A DNA stretch of 64,000 bases from positions 118,831,519-118,895,518 of the forward strand of contig CM077151.1 in the NCBI GenBank assembly GCA_039583875.1, given 5' to 3'. Positions within the stretch are counted from its first letter, which is position 1. The number at the start of each line of letters is the position of its first letter. The translations under genes and the position numbers were made by a program. This DNA is from Platanthera guangdongensis. Taxonomy: Eukaryota > Streptophyta > Magnoliopsida > Asparagales > Orchidaceae. The notes beneath the pieces are model-generated. The model was given only the letters and a program-made list of their open reading frames with translations. It made no database searches and was not told the origin of the DNA. Positions 32,929-46,495 of the stretch are shown piece by piece.

Positions 32929-35900
32929 TGTCACAACCCGCATTTTCTCAACGGTAAAAATCGTATCAGAGTAGGAGAAAACACGCGCCGTGATGCCACG
33001 TCGTGCAGGGGATAACTGCACACGCTCAGGTAAAACTCCAAACGTTAGATTTTAAGGAAAATGGTTAATTAAGTATGAAAGAAAATCAGTTATGTTGAAT
33101 GGCCGTATCCCTCGGCTCGGTGGATCAGCTAGTCCACAGTTAAAACTATATTTATATGCAGCAGAAAATACTTTGGTTCAATAAATTGACGCCCTGAAAA
33201 AGCAGAAGTGTCCCCGGGGGACGACTTATGCGTGCACGACCCTAAGGTGAATGTAGTAGGTATAAAAAGATAGTGTTTTACGCTGAGGAAAAGTAGTGTC
33301 TTTGTTTTAGAAAACATGTTATGCATGAAGTACATATATTAATACTTTTAGGGTTTAAAATATCTATCATGCAACCTAGCATAAATCCTTCCCAGAAGCA
33401 AGTAACCAACCTCAAATAGGCAACCACAGCAATTTAACTTCATATTCAGCATCACAAAAAGCCACCAGTGGGCGCCAACAACCTGACACGAACCCACTGA
33501 CGAGTATGTATGTCCATACAGAAGAGTAAAGAACTACCTCACAAAAAATGGGGATCAGCAATCTCAGCTACCCTAGAGGCCACCAACAAGCCCCTCCAAA
33601 AGAACTAGCCGCTGAACTGGCTACAACCTGGACCTGAGGCATTCAAGAAAAAAAACCTCAGCAAGGAAACAATCCAAAGTAAATAGAGCAATAGGTTAAT
33701 GAGCAATAAGATGAAGGGGTACCAACCCGACAACAACTGTTATAAGTAAAAGAAAAAGTGAATGACAGAAGGAAAAGAGTACAGTATAAAACATCGCAGA
33801 GCACACCAAGTGCGAGCAATAAAACCAATGTGCCTTACCAAGAGAGAGCCTGCAACAGCACCAAGACATATACATATGCCAAAAGAAAGGAAGCATAAAC
33901 AGGAAAGGGACTAACAGTCCTAACACGTGGGTAAGTGGCAGTGGTCAAACATGGGTCTGATTACATAACTAGGATCAGACCCAAAAAGGGCTAAGGGGTC
34001 AAACAGTGGCAGCTTTAGGGTCCCACACACACCAACCCAAACCGGGGCAAAAGGCGGTGGCCACAGCTCTCCACATAAAACCACCGCTCTAGAAGCCACC
34101 AAAACTCCACCACCTGCCACGACCCAAGAGTCGGCATGCAGAAATTAGCCGAACACCCAAAGCTCCCCCCCCTAGGGAAAAAGTCAATCTAACAATCCTA
34201 AGAAACACACGAACCCAAGACAAAAACGTCGGGTCCAACCGACGCGGCCTTGCACGCCTAACCCGAACCAACCCCGAGTCTACCTGACCCCAAAACAAGC
34301 GCAGCACCAGTGTCGACACGATGTGTCGACACCTCGACAAGCCGGTATCGACACAAGGTGTCGACACAACCACGGCCGGTGTCGACACCAAGTGTCGACA
34401 CTACAGCGGCCGGTGTCGACACAAGGTGTCGACACTGCCGCGGCTGGTGTCGACACCAAGTGTCGACACTGCCACTGCTGGTGTCGACACCAAGTGTCGA
34501 CACTGCCACCGCTGGTGTCGACACCACTGCAGCCGGTATCGACACCTTGTGTCGACACTGCCACTGCTGGTTGTCGACACCAAGTGTCGACACCACTACA
34601 GCTGGTGTCGACACCTTGTGTCGACACTGCCACTGCTCGTGTCGACACCAAGTGTCGACACCACTGTAGCCGGTGTCGACACCTTGTGTCGACACTGCCA
34701 TTGCTAGTGTCGACACCACTGCAGCCGGTGTCGACACCTTGTGTCGACACTGCCACTGCTGGTGTCGACACCAAGTGTCGACACCACTGCAGCCGGTGTC
34801 GACACCTTGTGTCGACACTGCCACTGCTGGTGTCGACACCAAGCGTCGACACCACTGCAGCCGGTGTCGACACCTTGTGTCGACACTGCCACTGCTGGTG
34901 TCGACACCAAGTGTCGACACCATGACTGGCCGGTGTCGACACCAAGTGTCGACACCATGACTGGCTGGTGTCGACACAACAGTGTCGACACCCCAGCTGG
35001 CTACAGGAGCGAGATCCAGCAAATGACCAAAAATGAGAACGGGGAAACTCTCTTCTCTCTAGATTACGACCTCCATCGGCAATGGTCACTACTCGACCTA
35101 GACCGAACCAAATCTGTCCCTAATAGACGCAATCCCTCAGGAAAACTGAGATTAACTGGAACCTTCTACACTAACCACGGTATGATCGGGAACAAGCCCT
35201 AGCTTACACCTAAAATCCAAACAAGAAAGAGATAAACAAATTAAATCAAAAGAAAGCAAAGATCAACTAAGGCAAGGATGAGGGTACATCGCTTGACTCA
35301 ATACCAGGAACTCGGTCGGCGGCCACCCCCGCTTGCGGATCTGGCTGCAGGGCAACAAGCTGAGGAGCAGAAAGAACGCAGATCCCGGCGGGGGCAGTCC
35401 AGATCCACCCTCGAAACCGAAACCCGACCGCTAAATCTCCAGGAAAACGGCGTCCCAAGGCTAGGGTAGTCTGGCAGAGCTCTTCCTCTCCTCTCGTACA
35501 GGCGACGGCTTCCTCCAAACAGAGAAATAGGAAAAGAACCAAAAAGGAACCCAGCCCTAATCTGACCCAAGAATATATATATCAGCAGTAATAATAATAA
35601 ACAACAATACATAATAATTACTATATACACCCAATATCAAAACAACCCGAAACCTGAAACTTCTCGGAAAAAGACGAAATTTACGTCGCGGCTAAAAACC
35701 CACGCTACGAACGCAACTATGAAGTCGAAATTAGCATTCGACGAACAAAACCCGGGATAACACCTCCCGAAGCCAAAACACAAGCATTCCCTAAGAGGCC
35801 CAACCGAGTCATCAAACGGACTCCGGCTAGCTGGGGAATCTTGCTAACAGGCTATAAACAAGCTACACAGGGAACCCTAAGAGCTAAGACCACGCTCTAC

Positions 35901-35979
35901 AACGGCAAAAAGCCGGAAATACGCCATCGTAACGCCAGCCATAGATCAAACGAAGCACAGAAAAACCGGGGGCGTTACA
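32929..35979 (-). repeat. 5' LTR of G1
   Basis: 3051 bp, the same termini as the 3' LTR. It is 130 bp longer, almost wholly because of the palindrome array at 34310-34991. Confidence 0.95.
34310..34991 (-). repeat. GTGTCGACAC higher-order array in 5' LTR of G1
   Basis: 682 bp of the same 13/21-spaced palindromes, against 554 bp in the 3' LTR. Some units lack one palindrome pair, which shows rearrangement within the array after or during insertion. Confidence 0.92.
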
Positions 35980-37780
35980 ACTGGGGCTTTGCCCTTAGAC
36001 TTGGTCTGAACAGTCCTAGCAGGTTTAGTAAACCCCAATCCAGTTTTACCCTTGTGAGGTATAAACTCATCTATCAGAGGTAGAACTGATTTTGGTTTAG
36101 AGAACCTTGCTACTTTATCTCTTTCCTTCTGAAGACTAATCTCCAGATTTCTAATTTGATCATTCTTAAATGTTATAGTCCCCATCTGAATAACAGTTAT
36201 GTTCTTCAGTCTGGCTATTTCATTTAGTTTTTGATCAATCAACTTCTCAAAATCAGTTGCAGCCTCTTTGAGACTAGCAATCTCCTTTGCCTGACTCTTG
36301 GCCAAGGATTTGCTTTTCTTAAAATCTTGCAACAGTACTCTATATTCATCAATCAACTGATGAATATCCTCTTCAGATTCAGATCCACTGGCATCACTTG
36401 ATGCCGATGTAACAGAATCTGAACTAGCACTAGAAATTGAACTTAAAGAACAATTTTGTACCTTACTTGGTCCAGGCTGATCCTGGATTTTGTCAGCTTC
36501 TGTTAAGGCCATCAGTCCTTTGCACTGATTGTCCTCTTACTCATATATAGAGTTCATTATCTGGATGAACTCCTCTTCCTCTTCTTCAGCAAACAGTCCT
36601 ATGTATGCTTCAGCTTCTGACTCAGTTTCTGAAGAAGACATATCTGACAGGCTTTTGTCCTTCTTGGCAACAAAGGACCTTTCCTTTTTGCCCTTGATTT
36701 GAGTCTTCTTCTTCTCAGTAGACTCTTTTCTTTTCTCTGGACAGTCAGCAACAACATGGCCTTGTCTGTTACAGCAATAGCATACAATTTTTGATAAGGT
36801 TGCTTTGCTTGACTTGGGCTTTCTCCTGTCTTTCTTTGATGACTTCTTGTTCTAATAATAGTCATCTTTTCCTTGTGAAGTGGATGGCTTTGACCTCCAC
36901 TGTTTCTTCTTTAGAAACTTTTAAAGTGTCTTGTGAAAGCTGCAAAATCCTCATCACTCTCACTACTTTCAGAATTTCTGCTTTCTGAATCATCTGACCC
37001 AGTCTCAGCCACTTTTGGAGGAGGAGATGGAGACTTACTTTTGTATTTCCTGGTGGCTTCTGTCTTGAATGTCACTGTACTTTCTTTATGCTCAATTCTG
37101 GTAGTCTTCTCCTCTTCTTTCCTTGCCATCAACTGCATCTCATAGGATAGCAGTTTTCCAAATAATGTTGGAGGAGGAATATCTGCTAACTTAGTCATTT
37201 CCCTTATGGCACAGATCTTGGTGACCCAGTCCTTTGTTAGGGACCTCAAGAACTTATCATTCAGCTCATAATTGCTGAATTCTCTTCCATAGGACATCAA
37301 CTCATTGACAATCCTATAGAATTTCTTGTAACACTCAGTTATGCTATCAGACCTGCCTTGTCTGAATCTCTCATATTCTTGGTTTAACAAAGACTTCCTG
37401 TCTTGTCTAACTTCTTATGAACCCTACATGTACACTATCAGAGTATCCCACATCTCCTTTGATGTTTTACAATGTATCAGGTTCTGAAATGTAGCATCAT
37501 CTATGGCACTTACAATGATATTCTGAGCCCTCTTGTCCATGGTGGCCAGAATAATCTCATCTTTTGTCATTTCAGAAAAATTCTTAGGTGTTCTCTGATT
37601 TGCATCCAGGACTGAAACCTTCATAGGCACATATGGCCCTTCTTTAACTATGATATAGATTCTAGGGTCTGAAGCTTCCATAAACAGTCTCACCCTTTCT
37701 TTCCAGATGCCAAAAATCTCTTTTCTGCAAATGGGCAATTTCATGGATCCAAGTTCCTTATGATTCTCTGTTGAACCCAT
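35980..37780 (-). pseudogene. gag: copia gag B, N-terminal part
   Basis: Starts MGSTENHKELGSMKLP at 37780, a typical SIRE Gag start with the FGIWKERVRLFMEASDPRIY motif. Stops TAG and TAA follow near 37424-37410. The frame continues to about 36911, then a base is missing near 36919. It then carries a good CCHC knuckle (CYCCNRQGHVVADC) near 36775 and a helical region to 35980. A TAA near 36540 breaks it again. It continues after G1 at 24512. Homologous to gag of C, which lacks the first two stops. Not functional. Confidence 0.88.
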
Positions 37781-37870
37781 TTTCTTGATTTTCTTGATTC
37801 TGCACTTTACTTATACTGAATCTGCCAATTGGATCTACTCAGACAGTTATGTCCCTTTTTTTGAGTAACC

Positions 37871-37884
37871 TGGCTCCGATACCA
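37871..37884 (-). other. primer binding site of copia B
   Basis: In sense TGGTATCGGAGCCA starts two bases after the 5' LTR; initiator tRNA-Met type. Confidence 0.82.
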
Positions 37885-37886
37885 CT

Positions 37887-39878
37887 TGAAAGAAATTGTA
37901 CCTAATCACCTAGAGGGGGGTGAATATGTGACTAAATTTTTTTGAAACTTTTAGGCAGATTGCAGATAATATCACAGATTTACAATTACTTCTTTCACAG
38001 CAATCAATCAGCAATCACAGAATAAAGCATGCACACAGTGAACACACAGATTTATAGTGGTTCCCCAAGGTTTGGGTACATCCACTTTCCCCCTTCGCCT
38101 ATCTAGTAGTGTACTAGATTCGGCCAAACTCCTCCACTATTCCTCAGATCCTCAGATCTTACACTCAGAACCCCAAACAGGTTCCTACAGCTCAGGCCCA
38201 AGGCCCTACAACTCAGTCTTCACAAAGACCTACACTCAGCCTTCAACAAGGCCTACACTCAGCCACAAGGCCTACACTCAGAGATATGAATCTCCTACAC
38301 TCAGGCACACAGGTCCTACCACTCAGCCTTTATAATTCCAGGCTTACAACTCAGATCCCTAAGGATCCTACAAGAAATTTAGAATACAAAGTATATACCT
38401 ACAACTCTGAATAAGAGAGAAGAGTTGAGAGGTTCTTGATGAGTTCTTGAATGAACTCTGCTGAGATCAACCTCACTTGGCTTTCTTCAAAGCTTCTTGA
38501 ATGTAGAACACAATAGGGTTGATACTCTCTACAGCTGATCTTCAATCACTGCAACTTAAGATTCAGAACTAGGTCTGAACCCTTCTTCACAGCCTGGTTC
38601 CAACAGCTGTCTTCTTGGAAGGAGCTCTCTCTCTCCAACTACTTAGATTTTCTGATCACTTCAACTGATTTGTGTTAATCTGTGTTGAATTCTCTTCTTC
38701 TGTTGACAGAATAAGCCTTTATATAGGCCTTCTTCATGGTGAACGGCTGATCCGGTTCCTAACAGCTTTCTGACAACTCTGACAATTGCAGTAGACTGGC
38801 TAGAATGGCAGCTGTCATGTCATCCAGTCACTTCTTGAAATATCTTTAACTGTCTGAAAGTATCGAGATAGTCTGTCTTTAAGTGTGGACACTTATAGAC
38901 TAGGTGTCGACACAAATAGACTAAGTGTCGACACTAGCCTTCAAGGTGTCGACATAACTCCTTGTGTTGTAGAAATTTCTTCTCGACACTACTTCTTCAT
39001 CATGTGTCTACACTGATATTGTGTGTCGACACAACTCCTTGTTCTTCAGTACTTAGTTGATTTCTTGTAAGTGTCGACACAACTCCTTTGTGTCGACACA
39101 TCTTCTTATGTTGATCTTGTTCAGTGTCGACACATCTTCTTGGTGTCGACACATGCCTTCTGTGTTGATACTTGTTGGGTGTCGACACTGCTCCTTGTGT
39201 CGACACATTCTTCTTTTGTTGAGACTTTGGCTGAGTGTCGACACATCTCCTTTGTGTCGACACTTGTACTTAGAATTTATTGAACTTTGCTTAGTGTCGA
39301 CACAGCCTCCTAGTGTTGACACTTTCTTCTTGTATTGAGTCTTCTGCTGAGTGTCGACACATTCTTTATTATGTCGACACTTTCTTCATGTGTTGAGTCT
39401 TCTGCTATGTGTCGACACATACTTCATTATGTCGACACTTATACTTAGACTCTGTTGACTTTTGCTGAGTGTCAACACAGCCTCCAAGTGTTGACACTTT
39501 CTGATGTAGACAAAGTTTCTCTCGGTGTCGACACTGCTGCTAAGTGTCGACACAGCTTCACTGGACTTTTCTTCATTGAGTGTCGACACAACCTGTATGT
39601 GTCGACACTTTCTGTCTGGTGTCGACTCTGCATCCCTGGTGTCGACACAATTACTCCAAGTGTTGACACTGCTTCTCTGGGTGTCGACACAAGTCTTCTT
39701 AAGTGTCGACACTTTCCTTCTGGGTGTCGACACATGGACTTAGAATCTTTTCAGCTTTCCCTGTAAATACTTGACCTGTACAACTAAACTCAAAACACAT
39801 CAAATACATTTTGATGTATATCATTGAGTAGGGTGAGGCTTCTTCAAATCAGGTACATTCATTCCAATGTACCCAACA
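37887..39878 (-). repeat. 5' LTR of copia B
   Basis: 1992 bp, pair of 15628-17618. TATA box TATATAAAG at 38717-38725 (minus), hairpin at 38101-38119, palindrome array 38883-39733. Flanked on the right by AACAT (39879-39883). Confidence 0.95.
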
Positions 39879-39883
39879 AACAT

Positions 39884-40045
39884 TTATAAACAAAACATGT
39901 ATACACAAATATCTCAGAATAGTAATGTAATAGATTTAACACATATCACATTATTCTAACAACTTCAACATTTTCATTATTCAAATGTTTACAGAAAGTT
40001 GAATGCAACTGATTACACATAGTAAACTTAAGAAAAAATTCTATC
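39884..40045 (-). other. 3' UTR of copia C, continued
   Basis: Resumes the C sequence left of B; AT-rich and noncoding, matching B 17730-17890. Confidence 0.75.
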
Positions 40046-42858
40046 CTAAGGCAGCTCAGGCTCCTTGATAACTATGCCCTTTCCAGATTGAATCTTTGCT
40101 TGAACTTGAGCATCTTTGTCATCAGCAGGCTTCTTCCCTTTAAGATCTATCTTTTTCTGCTCTTCAGCCTTTCAAAATAATGATAAGGCTTTGGGAAGTA
40201 CTTGCTAGGCTCCTGTGCAGTAGGAGGTAGCTTTCCCATCTTAGCCTTTCTTCTATATTGAACAATAGCCTCTTCCCTGTTCTCATGTTTCCTCCACTCT
40301 TGTTCAGAGTACCATTTGCCTCTATCCAGAATATTATCTTTAGCAGCCTTCCAAGCAGTCAAAATGATATTCTTGGAGGTGGGGCTCCATTGTTCAAAAT
40401 CAGGTCTCAATTCAGCTTGCTCTCTGACTCTTTTCTTAGACAATTGAGTCTCTTGTTCCTTTAATAAGGCCTCTTGCTCTTTGAGTATTGCCTCTGGCAC
40501 TGGCTGAACTACTTTCTCAATGATGACATTCTGATTTCCCTCAGGAGGACTATACATTGACTGTATCTCTTGATGTATCATATCAAAGTCTGGTGGAGGG
40601 TATATTACTTGAGCCACTTCAGCTTGCTCCCCTCCAAGATATACAGGATTGATTCCAGACTCTGCAACATTGTCATCATCACATAAGGGTGGATATACAA
40701 GGGTGGCTCTGATGGAATTTGAAATCCATTTGGCATGATCAGAGCCTGCCTTGACTAATACCCTCTCCCCCTTTATGACTTCTCTCTCAATGTGATCCCT
40801 CAGATCATCTTTCTGAAACCTTATCTTTGCATTCAGATAGTTTACTCCATCTTTATAGAAGGGTTTTAATCTTTGGAGCTTGTCAGTAATTGCCTTCTGA
40901 GAGTCTTCAATAGCAGTTTTAACAGCAGTTAGGCTCTCTTGCAATTGTTTGTCAAATTCAGCCTTGGCAGTAGCACTTGCTGTAGTCTGAGAAGTTGCTA
41001 GATTCTTCATTTTAGTAACTATGGCATTATGTGAAGCAGTGAAATTATCATTCATCCTTATCTGATTTTCCAGAACATAGCCTTACTTCTCTTCTAGCTC
41101 ATCAAGTTTTATCTTAAGTTTTTCTTGATGTGTGGCCAGATAGACTACTGCATTGCCTCCCTTATGGAAACAATCAGTCATTTCCTTTTTGTTAAGATTC
41201 ACTTCAAATCTGATAGATTTGATGTCTTGTGCAAGATCAAACTGCAGTGACTTATGCCCTTCATCTACATATTTTTCCAGAGCTTGCCTTTGCTCATCAA
41301 GCTTTATATGTAAAGCCACCATCAATGAAATATAGTCAGTAGATGGGGCAGGCTATGGAGCAACTGTCTGTAGGGCTTTCTTATAGTTCTGGCTTCTTCT
41401 CTTGAAGACCTGGAACTTCCTCTTCTTGGCCCTAACAGCCTCTTTATCCTCTGAAGCAGATGTGCTAGCAATAACCACTCTTTCTTTAGGACTAGGAGGT
41501 AACTCCTTCTCAGTCCTCTGTGGTTCTTCAACATCCTTTGGCTTTTCAGTCTCTTTGCTTGCAGTTTCTTCTACAGTCTCCATATGCTCCCCCTCAACAT
41601 TAACCTTCTCCCCTTCAGCAGCAGCTTTCTCTATCTCAAAATCAGTTTGTAGAAAATCAGGGAACAGTTCTTCTAATGTAAATTCCTATTGAGGAAGGGC
41701 TTGAGAATCTCTTATCTCATCAACCACTTTATCAGCAACAGATGTCTCCTCCATGACAACATCTTGTGGTTGAGATTCTATCTGTGTTTGCTGATGAACA
41801 TTAGGTAATGAATCAGACAAAACTTCATCCTCTATAGAGAAATCTAATTGATTAATGTCAGTTATTACCTCTAGTATGGTTTGAGTAGCTTGTTCACTCT
41901 CTAGTGGAGTTGGCTATTCCACAAGTAGAGGCTCCCCCTGGATTGAATCCAGGTGAATTGGGCTTGCTGAGGGTAGCTCCCCCTACCTCTGTGCATCTTC
42001 TTGTCTAGCTGGAGATTGTCCAGCATTTCCAGTTTCTTCCTCATCAGGAGTAAAAACTACTTGCTCTTCAGAGCTGCTGGAAGATTCCTGAGCCACAATG
42101 GCTGTCTTCTTCTTCTTTTTTTGTGGTGTGTCCTTTACTCGAGATGGCAGTTCTTTGGTCAGTACTCTATCCCACCTAGAGAAGATTCTCAAATTCATTC
42201 TCCTCATGTGGTTAATCTTAGATCCAGCTGCTTGATTCATCACCTCTGGAATACTTCCAGCTAGGTATAAACTCAGAATTCTGCCCAGATTAGGCTTCTT
42301 CATACTCTCTTTTATCTTTTCAAACATAACTGCAGACCAATCAGTATTAAGTTTGAAGATAATTCTTGTCATCAAACTGAACATATAAGCTGAAATCCTG
42401 TCATGTCCTCCAGGCTTGCTCAGGATGACCTTGCCAACTATTTCAGATAAGAATTTCCCTTGAATGTTCATTCCTTTTCTGTTGAATACTGATCCAATCT
42501 TCAGGTTTGAATCCAGTCCACACCATCTTAATGCCTCTCTAGTTTTAGAAGCAGATACATCTTCGTCCTCCTTTGTTCTTGGTAGTTGAAGTATCTTCCT
42601 CAGACTTTTTGGTGAGACCTTGACTTTGGTTCCATGAACTCTGGACTTAATCTTGAGGCCAGAGTCGTCAAGTGAAGCTGCACTCAGAAATTCTAGGTCC
42701 TCCTTCTTCCAGATCTTGATTGGTTCTGAAACAAGGTATTCCAGTCCAGTTTCAGCAATTAGGGTTACCACGCCTTTGATCTCGGGTTCTGCATCATCAA
42801 ATGTGTGTCGCACGAGTTCATATCCCTCATTAACATTCTCTTCTAGCTTGGGAGCCAT
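40046..42858 (-). pseudogene. third ORF of copia C, broken
   Basis: ATG at 42858-42856 (MAPKLEENVNEGYELV). An in-frame upstream ATG exists but lies before the palindrome leader and is not conserved. The frame is open to a TAG at 41983, then stops near 41913 and at 41346, and TAA at 41083. The coiled-coil-like part is intact from 41055 to 40147, after which a small deletion shifts the frame; the conserved end KGIVIKEPE reads to TAG at 40046. A Lys cluster (TPQKKKKKT) sits where A has PKKKRK. No membrane segment. Same unknown function as in A and B. Stops are mostly of the CAG/CAA/GGA to stop type. Confidence 0.85.
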
Positions 42859-42893
42859 TAGGGTTTGAAGAAATTTGAATTTAGAGAAGAGAG

Positions 42894-43295
42894 ATGTCGA
42901 CACACAAGTTTGGTCTCGAAACTTAGGTGAGCGTGTCGACAAACAATGGCGAAAACCTATTTATACCTTTCTAGAATCGAAGATGAAAGGGCGCGTCAAA
43001 ATACTTAAATTGTGTCGACACTGTTGAAAAGTGTCGACACACACTTATAATGTCTCGACAACTATGTGTCGACACAAGTATAGTCGACAGAATATATGTG
43101 TCGACACTTGTTTATGTGTCGACACCACTTAGCTCGACACCTAGTCGAGACTTTACTAGACTAATTCTATGTAAAGCCTAAGTGTCGACACCACCTTGGA
43201 TGTGTCGACACCTACACTGCATGTGTCGACACTAATTCTCTGAAGTGTCGACACCACTTTTATGTGTCGACACAGACAACTCTGTGTGTCGACAC
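42894..43295 (-). repeat. GTGTCGACAC array between pol and ORF3 (C)
   Basis: Same layout as B 20624-21070 and A 2914-3338, slightly shorter because one or two units are missing near 43255. Confidence 0.9.
42956..42965 (-). promoter_or_regulatory. TATA box of candidate ORF3 promoter (C)
   Basis: TATAAATAGG on the minus strand, 107 bp before the ORF3 ATG. Confidence 0.62.
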
Positions 43296-43321
43296 CATTT
43301 TACTTAGCCAATTTTTGTAAA

Positions 43322-46300
43322 CTATTCTAACTTTATCATCCCTAATTCAATTTTGAATTTATTGAATTTGGTTTCATCTAAAGACTTATTATACATGTCA
43401 GCTAGCTGATTATCTGTATTAATATATTCTAGTGAAATATCTCCTTTTTCCACATGTTCTCTTAGAAAATGGTATTTTATTTCTATGTGCTTAGTCCTAC
43501 TATGGCAGACAGGATTATTTGCAATAGAAATAGCACTTGTAGAATCACAAAATAATGGTGTTCTACTTACTTGAATACCATAATCTTCTAGCTGATGTTG
43601 AATCCATAGAAGTTGAGCACAGCAACTTCCTGCAGCAACATACTTTGATTCTGCTGTGGAGATAGCCACACTTGTTTGTTTCTTACTACTCCATGATATC
43701 AGCCTTCCACCTAGGAATTGACAGGTACCTGTTGTACTCTTTCTATCTTCCTTGCAGCCTGCAAAATCTGCATCTGAATAACCTGTCAGTTCAAACACTC
43801 CATTCCTAGGGTACCAAACGCCTAGATAAGGTGTGCCCTTAAGATATCTCAAAATTCTTTTGAATGCTGTCAAATGAGATTCTTTAGGGCAAGATTGGTA
43901 CCTTGCACAGACACATGTAGCATACATGATATCTGGTCTACTTGCAGTCAAATATAGTAGGGAGCCAACTATCCCTCTATACAAAGTTTCATCTACAGGT
44001 TTCCCTGCATCATCTTTGCATAAAGACATTGTTGACCCCATAGGAGTTTTCATGGTAGTGGATGATTCCATACCATACTTCCTTATCAATTCTAGGGTGA
44101 ACTTAGACTGGTATATGGATAAACCATCCTCAGTCTGTCTATCTTGGAGACCCAAGAAGAACTTAAGTTCCCCCATACTGCTCATTTCAAATTGTCCTTG
44201 CATTAGTTTTGCAAATTTTCTGCAAAGACTGCTTTCTGTAGAACCAAATATGATGTCATCTACATATATTTGGACTAAGATGATCTTGCCTCTGGATTCC
44301 CTAAGGAATAGAGTCTTGTCTATTTTCCCCCTTGTGAATTTATTCTCAATGAGGAAACTAGACAGGGTTTCATACCAAACCCTAGGGGCTTGTTTTAACC
44401 CATACAAAGCCTTCCTAAGTCTATAAACATAATTAGGTTTAGTAGAATCAACAAAACCTGATGGCTGTTCCACATAGACTTCTTCCTTCAGATTTCCATT
44501 CAGAAAAGCTGACTTAACATCCATTTGGTATACCTTGAACCCTTGGAATGTTGCATAGGCAAGGAACATCCTTATTGCTTCCAGTCTGGCTACTGGAGCA
44601 AAGGTTTGATCAAAATCAATACCTTCTTCCTGCCTATATCCTTTAGCAACTAGTCTAGATTTGTTCTTTATAATTACTCCATTTTCATCCAGCTTGTTCC
44701 TAAAGATCCACTTAGTTCCTATAATGTTGTGGTCTTTTGGTTTAGGAACTAGCTCCCAGACTTTGCATCTTTTGAACTGGTTCAGCTCCTCTTGCATTGC
44801 CTCAATCCAATGAGGGTCTAGGATAGCTTCTTCAAATTTCTTTGGCTCTACTTGGGATAAAAAACTGGAGTAGAGAACTGAATTTAGATTCCTGCTCCTT
44901 GTTTGTAACCCTTGACTGAGATCTCCAATAATTTGATTGGCTGGATGATCTTTCAAATGCCTATTTGCTGGAGGCAACCTGTCTTCTGGTTGTACACCTT
45001 TAGCTTCTTCAATCAGCTGCTCCTCTTGGTCTTCTTCAGCAACAGGAGTATTTTGTACTCCCCTTGGACAGCAGCCACTATCATCCACTTGCTGACTTGC
45101 AGTAGAACCTTCTTCTATAGTGAGCTTGTCCATCTTCTCAGTCACACCTGTAGAGCTGCAAACACTTCTAGACAACTCATTGTTAATGAGTCTAGCTTCA
45201 TCAAAGACTACATGAACTGACTCTTCTACAACTTGAGTAATCAAGTTGTAGACCCTATAAGCCTTACTGTTGTTGTTGTACCCAATAAAGATCTCCTCTT
45301 GGGATTTGGCAGCAAACTTGGTTAAATAAGACTTACCATTGTTAAGTATATAGCATTTACAACCAAAGATCCTGAAATAGGATAGATTTGGTTTTCTGCC
45401 CTTCACAATCTCATAGGGGGTCTTATTGTGGCTCTTAGTGATAGTATCCCTATTGATCACATGACATGCAGTATTAACTGCCTCAGCCCAGAAATATTCT
45501 GGGAGAGATGTGTCACTCAACAGGGTTCTACCAGCCTCTATCAAGGTTCTATTTTTCCTCTCAGCAATACCATTTTGCTGAGGTGTTCTTGGTGAGGAAA
45601 ATTCCTGAAATATCCCAAACTCTTCACATAGCTTTGTCATACTATCAGACTGGAATTCAGTACCATGGTGACTTCTTATTTTGACTACTGTACTGTCTAA
45701 CTCATTCTGAATTTGTTTGACAAAACTATAAAAGATACTAGGTGTTTCAGATTTTTGCCTTAGGAAGAATACCCAGGAATACCTTGAGTAGTCATCAACT
45801 ACCACAAATGTATAGACCTTCCTACCTAGGCTGTGAACTGGCATAGGACCAAAAAGATACATATGCAAGAAGTATAGGCACCTCACAGCATCTTTATTCT
45901 CAATGCTATTAAAGGTGGATCTGGGTTGCTTGCCCTTTTGACAAGCTGAGCATATCCCATCCTTTATACACTTAACCTGAGGACCATTCCTCACTAACTC
46001 TTTGCTAAAGAGTTGGCCAATTGTCTTGTAGTTGAGATGAGCCAGCCTCTTATGCCATTTAACACAATGTGAGACTCTTTCATCAGCTACAAGGCAAATA
46101 GGAGAAGCATTATTCTCACACATAATGTCTAGACAATAGACATTTCTCTTCCTATAACCTGTCAGAATGATCTTTTGATCACTTGACCTACTGATATGAC
46201 AACCATCTTTGACAAATGAGATGTCATATCCTAAATCACTCAGCTGACTTATGCTAATAAGGTTATGTTTCAAACCCTTAACATAAGCCACTTGAGTAAT

Positions 46301-46495
46301 TGTAATAAGGTTGCTAGAAATGTTACCAAAGCCTTTTATGATTCCTTTTTCAGAACCACCAAAGGTAACTTTAGGACCATCCTTGATTGGTGTATAGTCC
46401 TTCAGCAATCCCCTAGTTGCAGTCATGTGCCTAGAACATCCACTGTCCAAGTACCATATTGGGGCATGGCCACTTGGATTCACCTGCAAAACAGA
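43322..46495 (-). CDS. pol: copia pol C: protease, integrase, RT, RNase H, open but integrase mutated
   Basis: An uninterrupted frame after the gag TAA (46498-46496), 1055 codons from a TTG at 46489. It has protease [11 protein letters not shown], pre-integrase [15 protein letters not shown] near 44255, and RNase H ([23 protein letters not shown]). Two integrase catalytic acids are replaced: HMYLFGPM for HMDLFGPM (near 45860) and RSHHGTEF for RSDHGTEF (near 45665). A and B keep both. RNase H has AESKYV for AESEYV. The ORF therefore looks intact but could not integrate. It starts downstream of gag in the same frame, separated by one stop shared with B. Confidence 0.9.
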   Translation of the reverse strand, partial: SVLQVNPSGHAPIWYLDSGCSRHMTATRGLLKDYTPIKDGPKVTFGGSEKGIIKGFGNISSNLITITQVAYVKGLKHNLISISQLSDLGYDISFVKDGCHISRSSDQKIILTGYRKRNVYCLDIMCENNASPICLVADERVSHCVKWHKRLAHLNYKTIGQLFSKELVRNGPQVKCIKDGICSACQKGKQPRSTFNSIENKDAVRCLYFLHMYLFGPMPVHSLGRKVYTFVVVDDYSRYSWVFFLRQKSETPSIFYSFVKQIQNELDSTVVKIRSHHGTEFQSDSMTKLCEEFGIFQEFSSPRTPQQNGIAERKNRTLIEAGRTLLSDTSLPEYFWAEAVNTACHVINRDTITKSHNKTPYEIVKGRKPNLSYFRIFGCKCYILNNGKSYLTKFAAKSQEEIFIGYNNNSKAYRVYNLITQVVEESVHVVFDEARLINNELSRSVCSSTGVTEKMDKLTIEEGSTASQQVDDSGCCPRGVQNTPVAEEDQEEQLIEEAKGVQPEDRLPPANRHLKDHPANQIIGDLSQGLQTRSRNLNSVLYSSFLSQVEPKKFEEAILDPHWIEAMQEELNQFKRCKVWELVPKPKDHNIIGTKWIFRNKLDENGVIIKNKSRLVAKGYRQEEGIDFDQTFAPVARLEAIRMFLAYATFQGFKVYQMDVKSAFLNGNLKEEVYVEQPSGFVDSTKPNYVYRLRKALYGLKQAPRVWYETLSSFLIENKFTRGKIDKTLFLRESRGKIILVQIYVDDIIFGSTESSLCRKFAKLMQGQFEMSSMGELKFFLGLQDRQTEDGLSIYQSKFTLELIRKYGMESSTTMKTPMGSTMSLCKDDAGKPVDETLYRGIVGSLLYLTASRPDIMYATCVCARYQSCPKESHLTAFKRILRYLKGTPYLGVWYPRNGVFELTGYSDADFAGCKEDRKSTTGTCQFLGGRLISWSSKKQTSVAISTAESKYVAAGSCCAQLLWIQHQLEDYGIQVSRTPLFCDSTSAISIANNPVCHSRTKHIEIKYHFLREHVEKGDISLEYINTDNQLADMYNKSLDETKFNKFKIELGMIKLE

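Larger units (their letters stand above)
24513..35979 (-). mobile_element. Ty3/gypsy chromovirus G1 (Tekay/Del type), complete
   Basis: LTRs at 24513-27433 and 32929-35979 are flanked by ACTGG on both sides (24508-24512, 35980-35984). Sense order is 5' LTR, PBS, hairpin leader, gag, pol with RT before integrase, chromodomain, polypurine tract, 3' LTR. By eye the first 720 bp of the LTRs differ at about 20 sites (about 3%). The element sits inside the gag of copia B. Its LTR palindrome array is the same decamer as in the host copia, although the element belongs to another superfamily. Confidence 0.96.
15628..39878 (-). mobile_element. Ty1/copia SIRE-type retrotransposon B, complete, split by G1
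   Basis: Both LTRs are present (15628-17618 and 37887-39878) and flanked by AACAT on both sides (15623-15627 and 39879-39883). Sense order is 5' LTR, PBS, gag, pol, spacer array, ORF3, polypurine tract, 3' LTR. Chromovirus G1 is inserted within gag. Removing G1 and one ACTGG restores the gag frame, which shows the insertion was precise. By eye the two LTRs differ at about 3% of sites in the first 240 bp, so B is younger than C. Confidence 0.95.
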
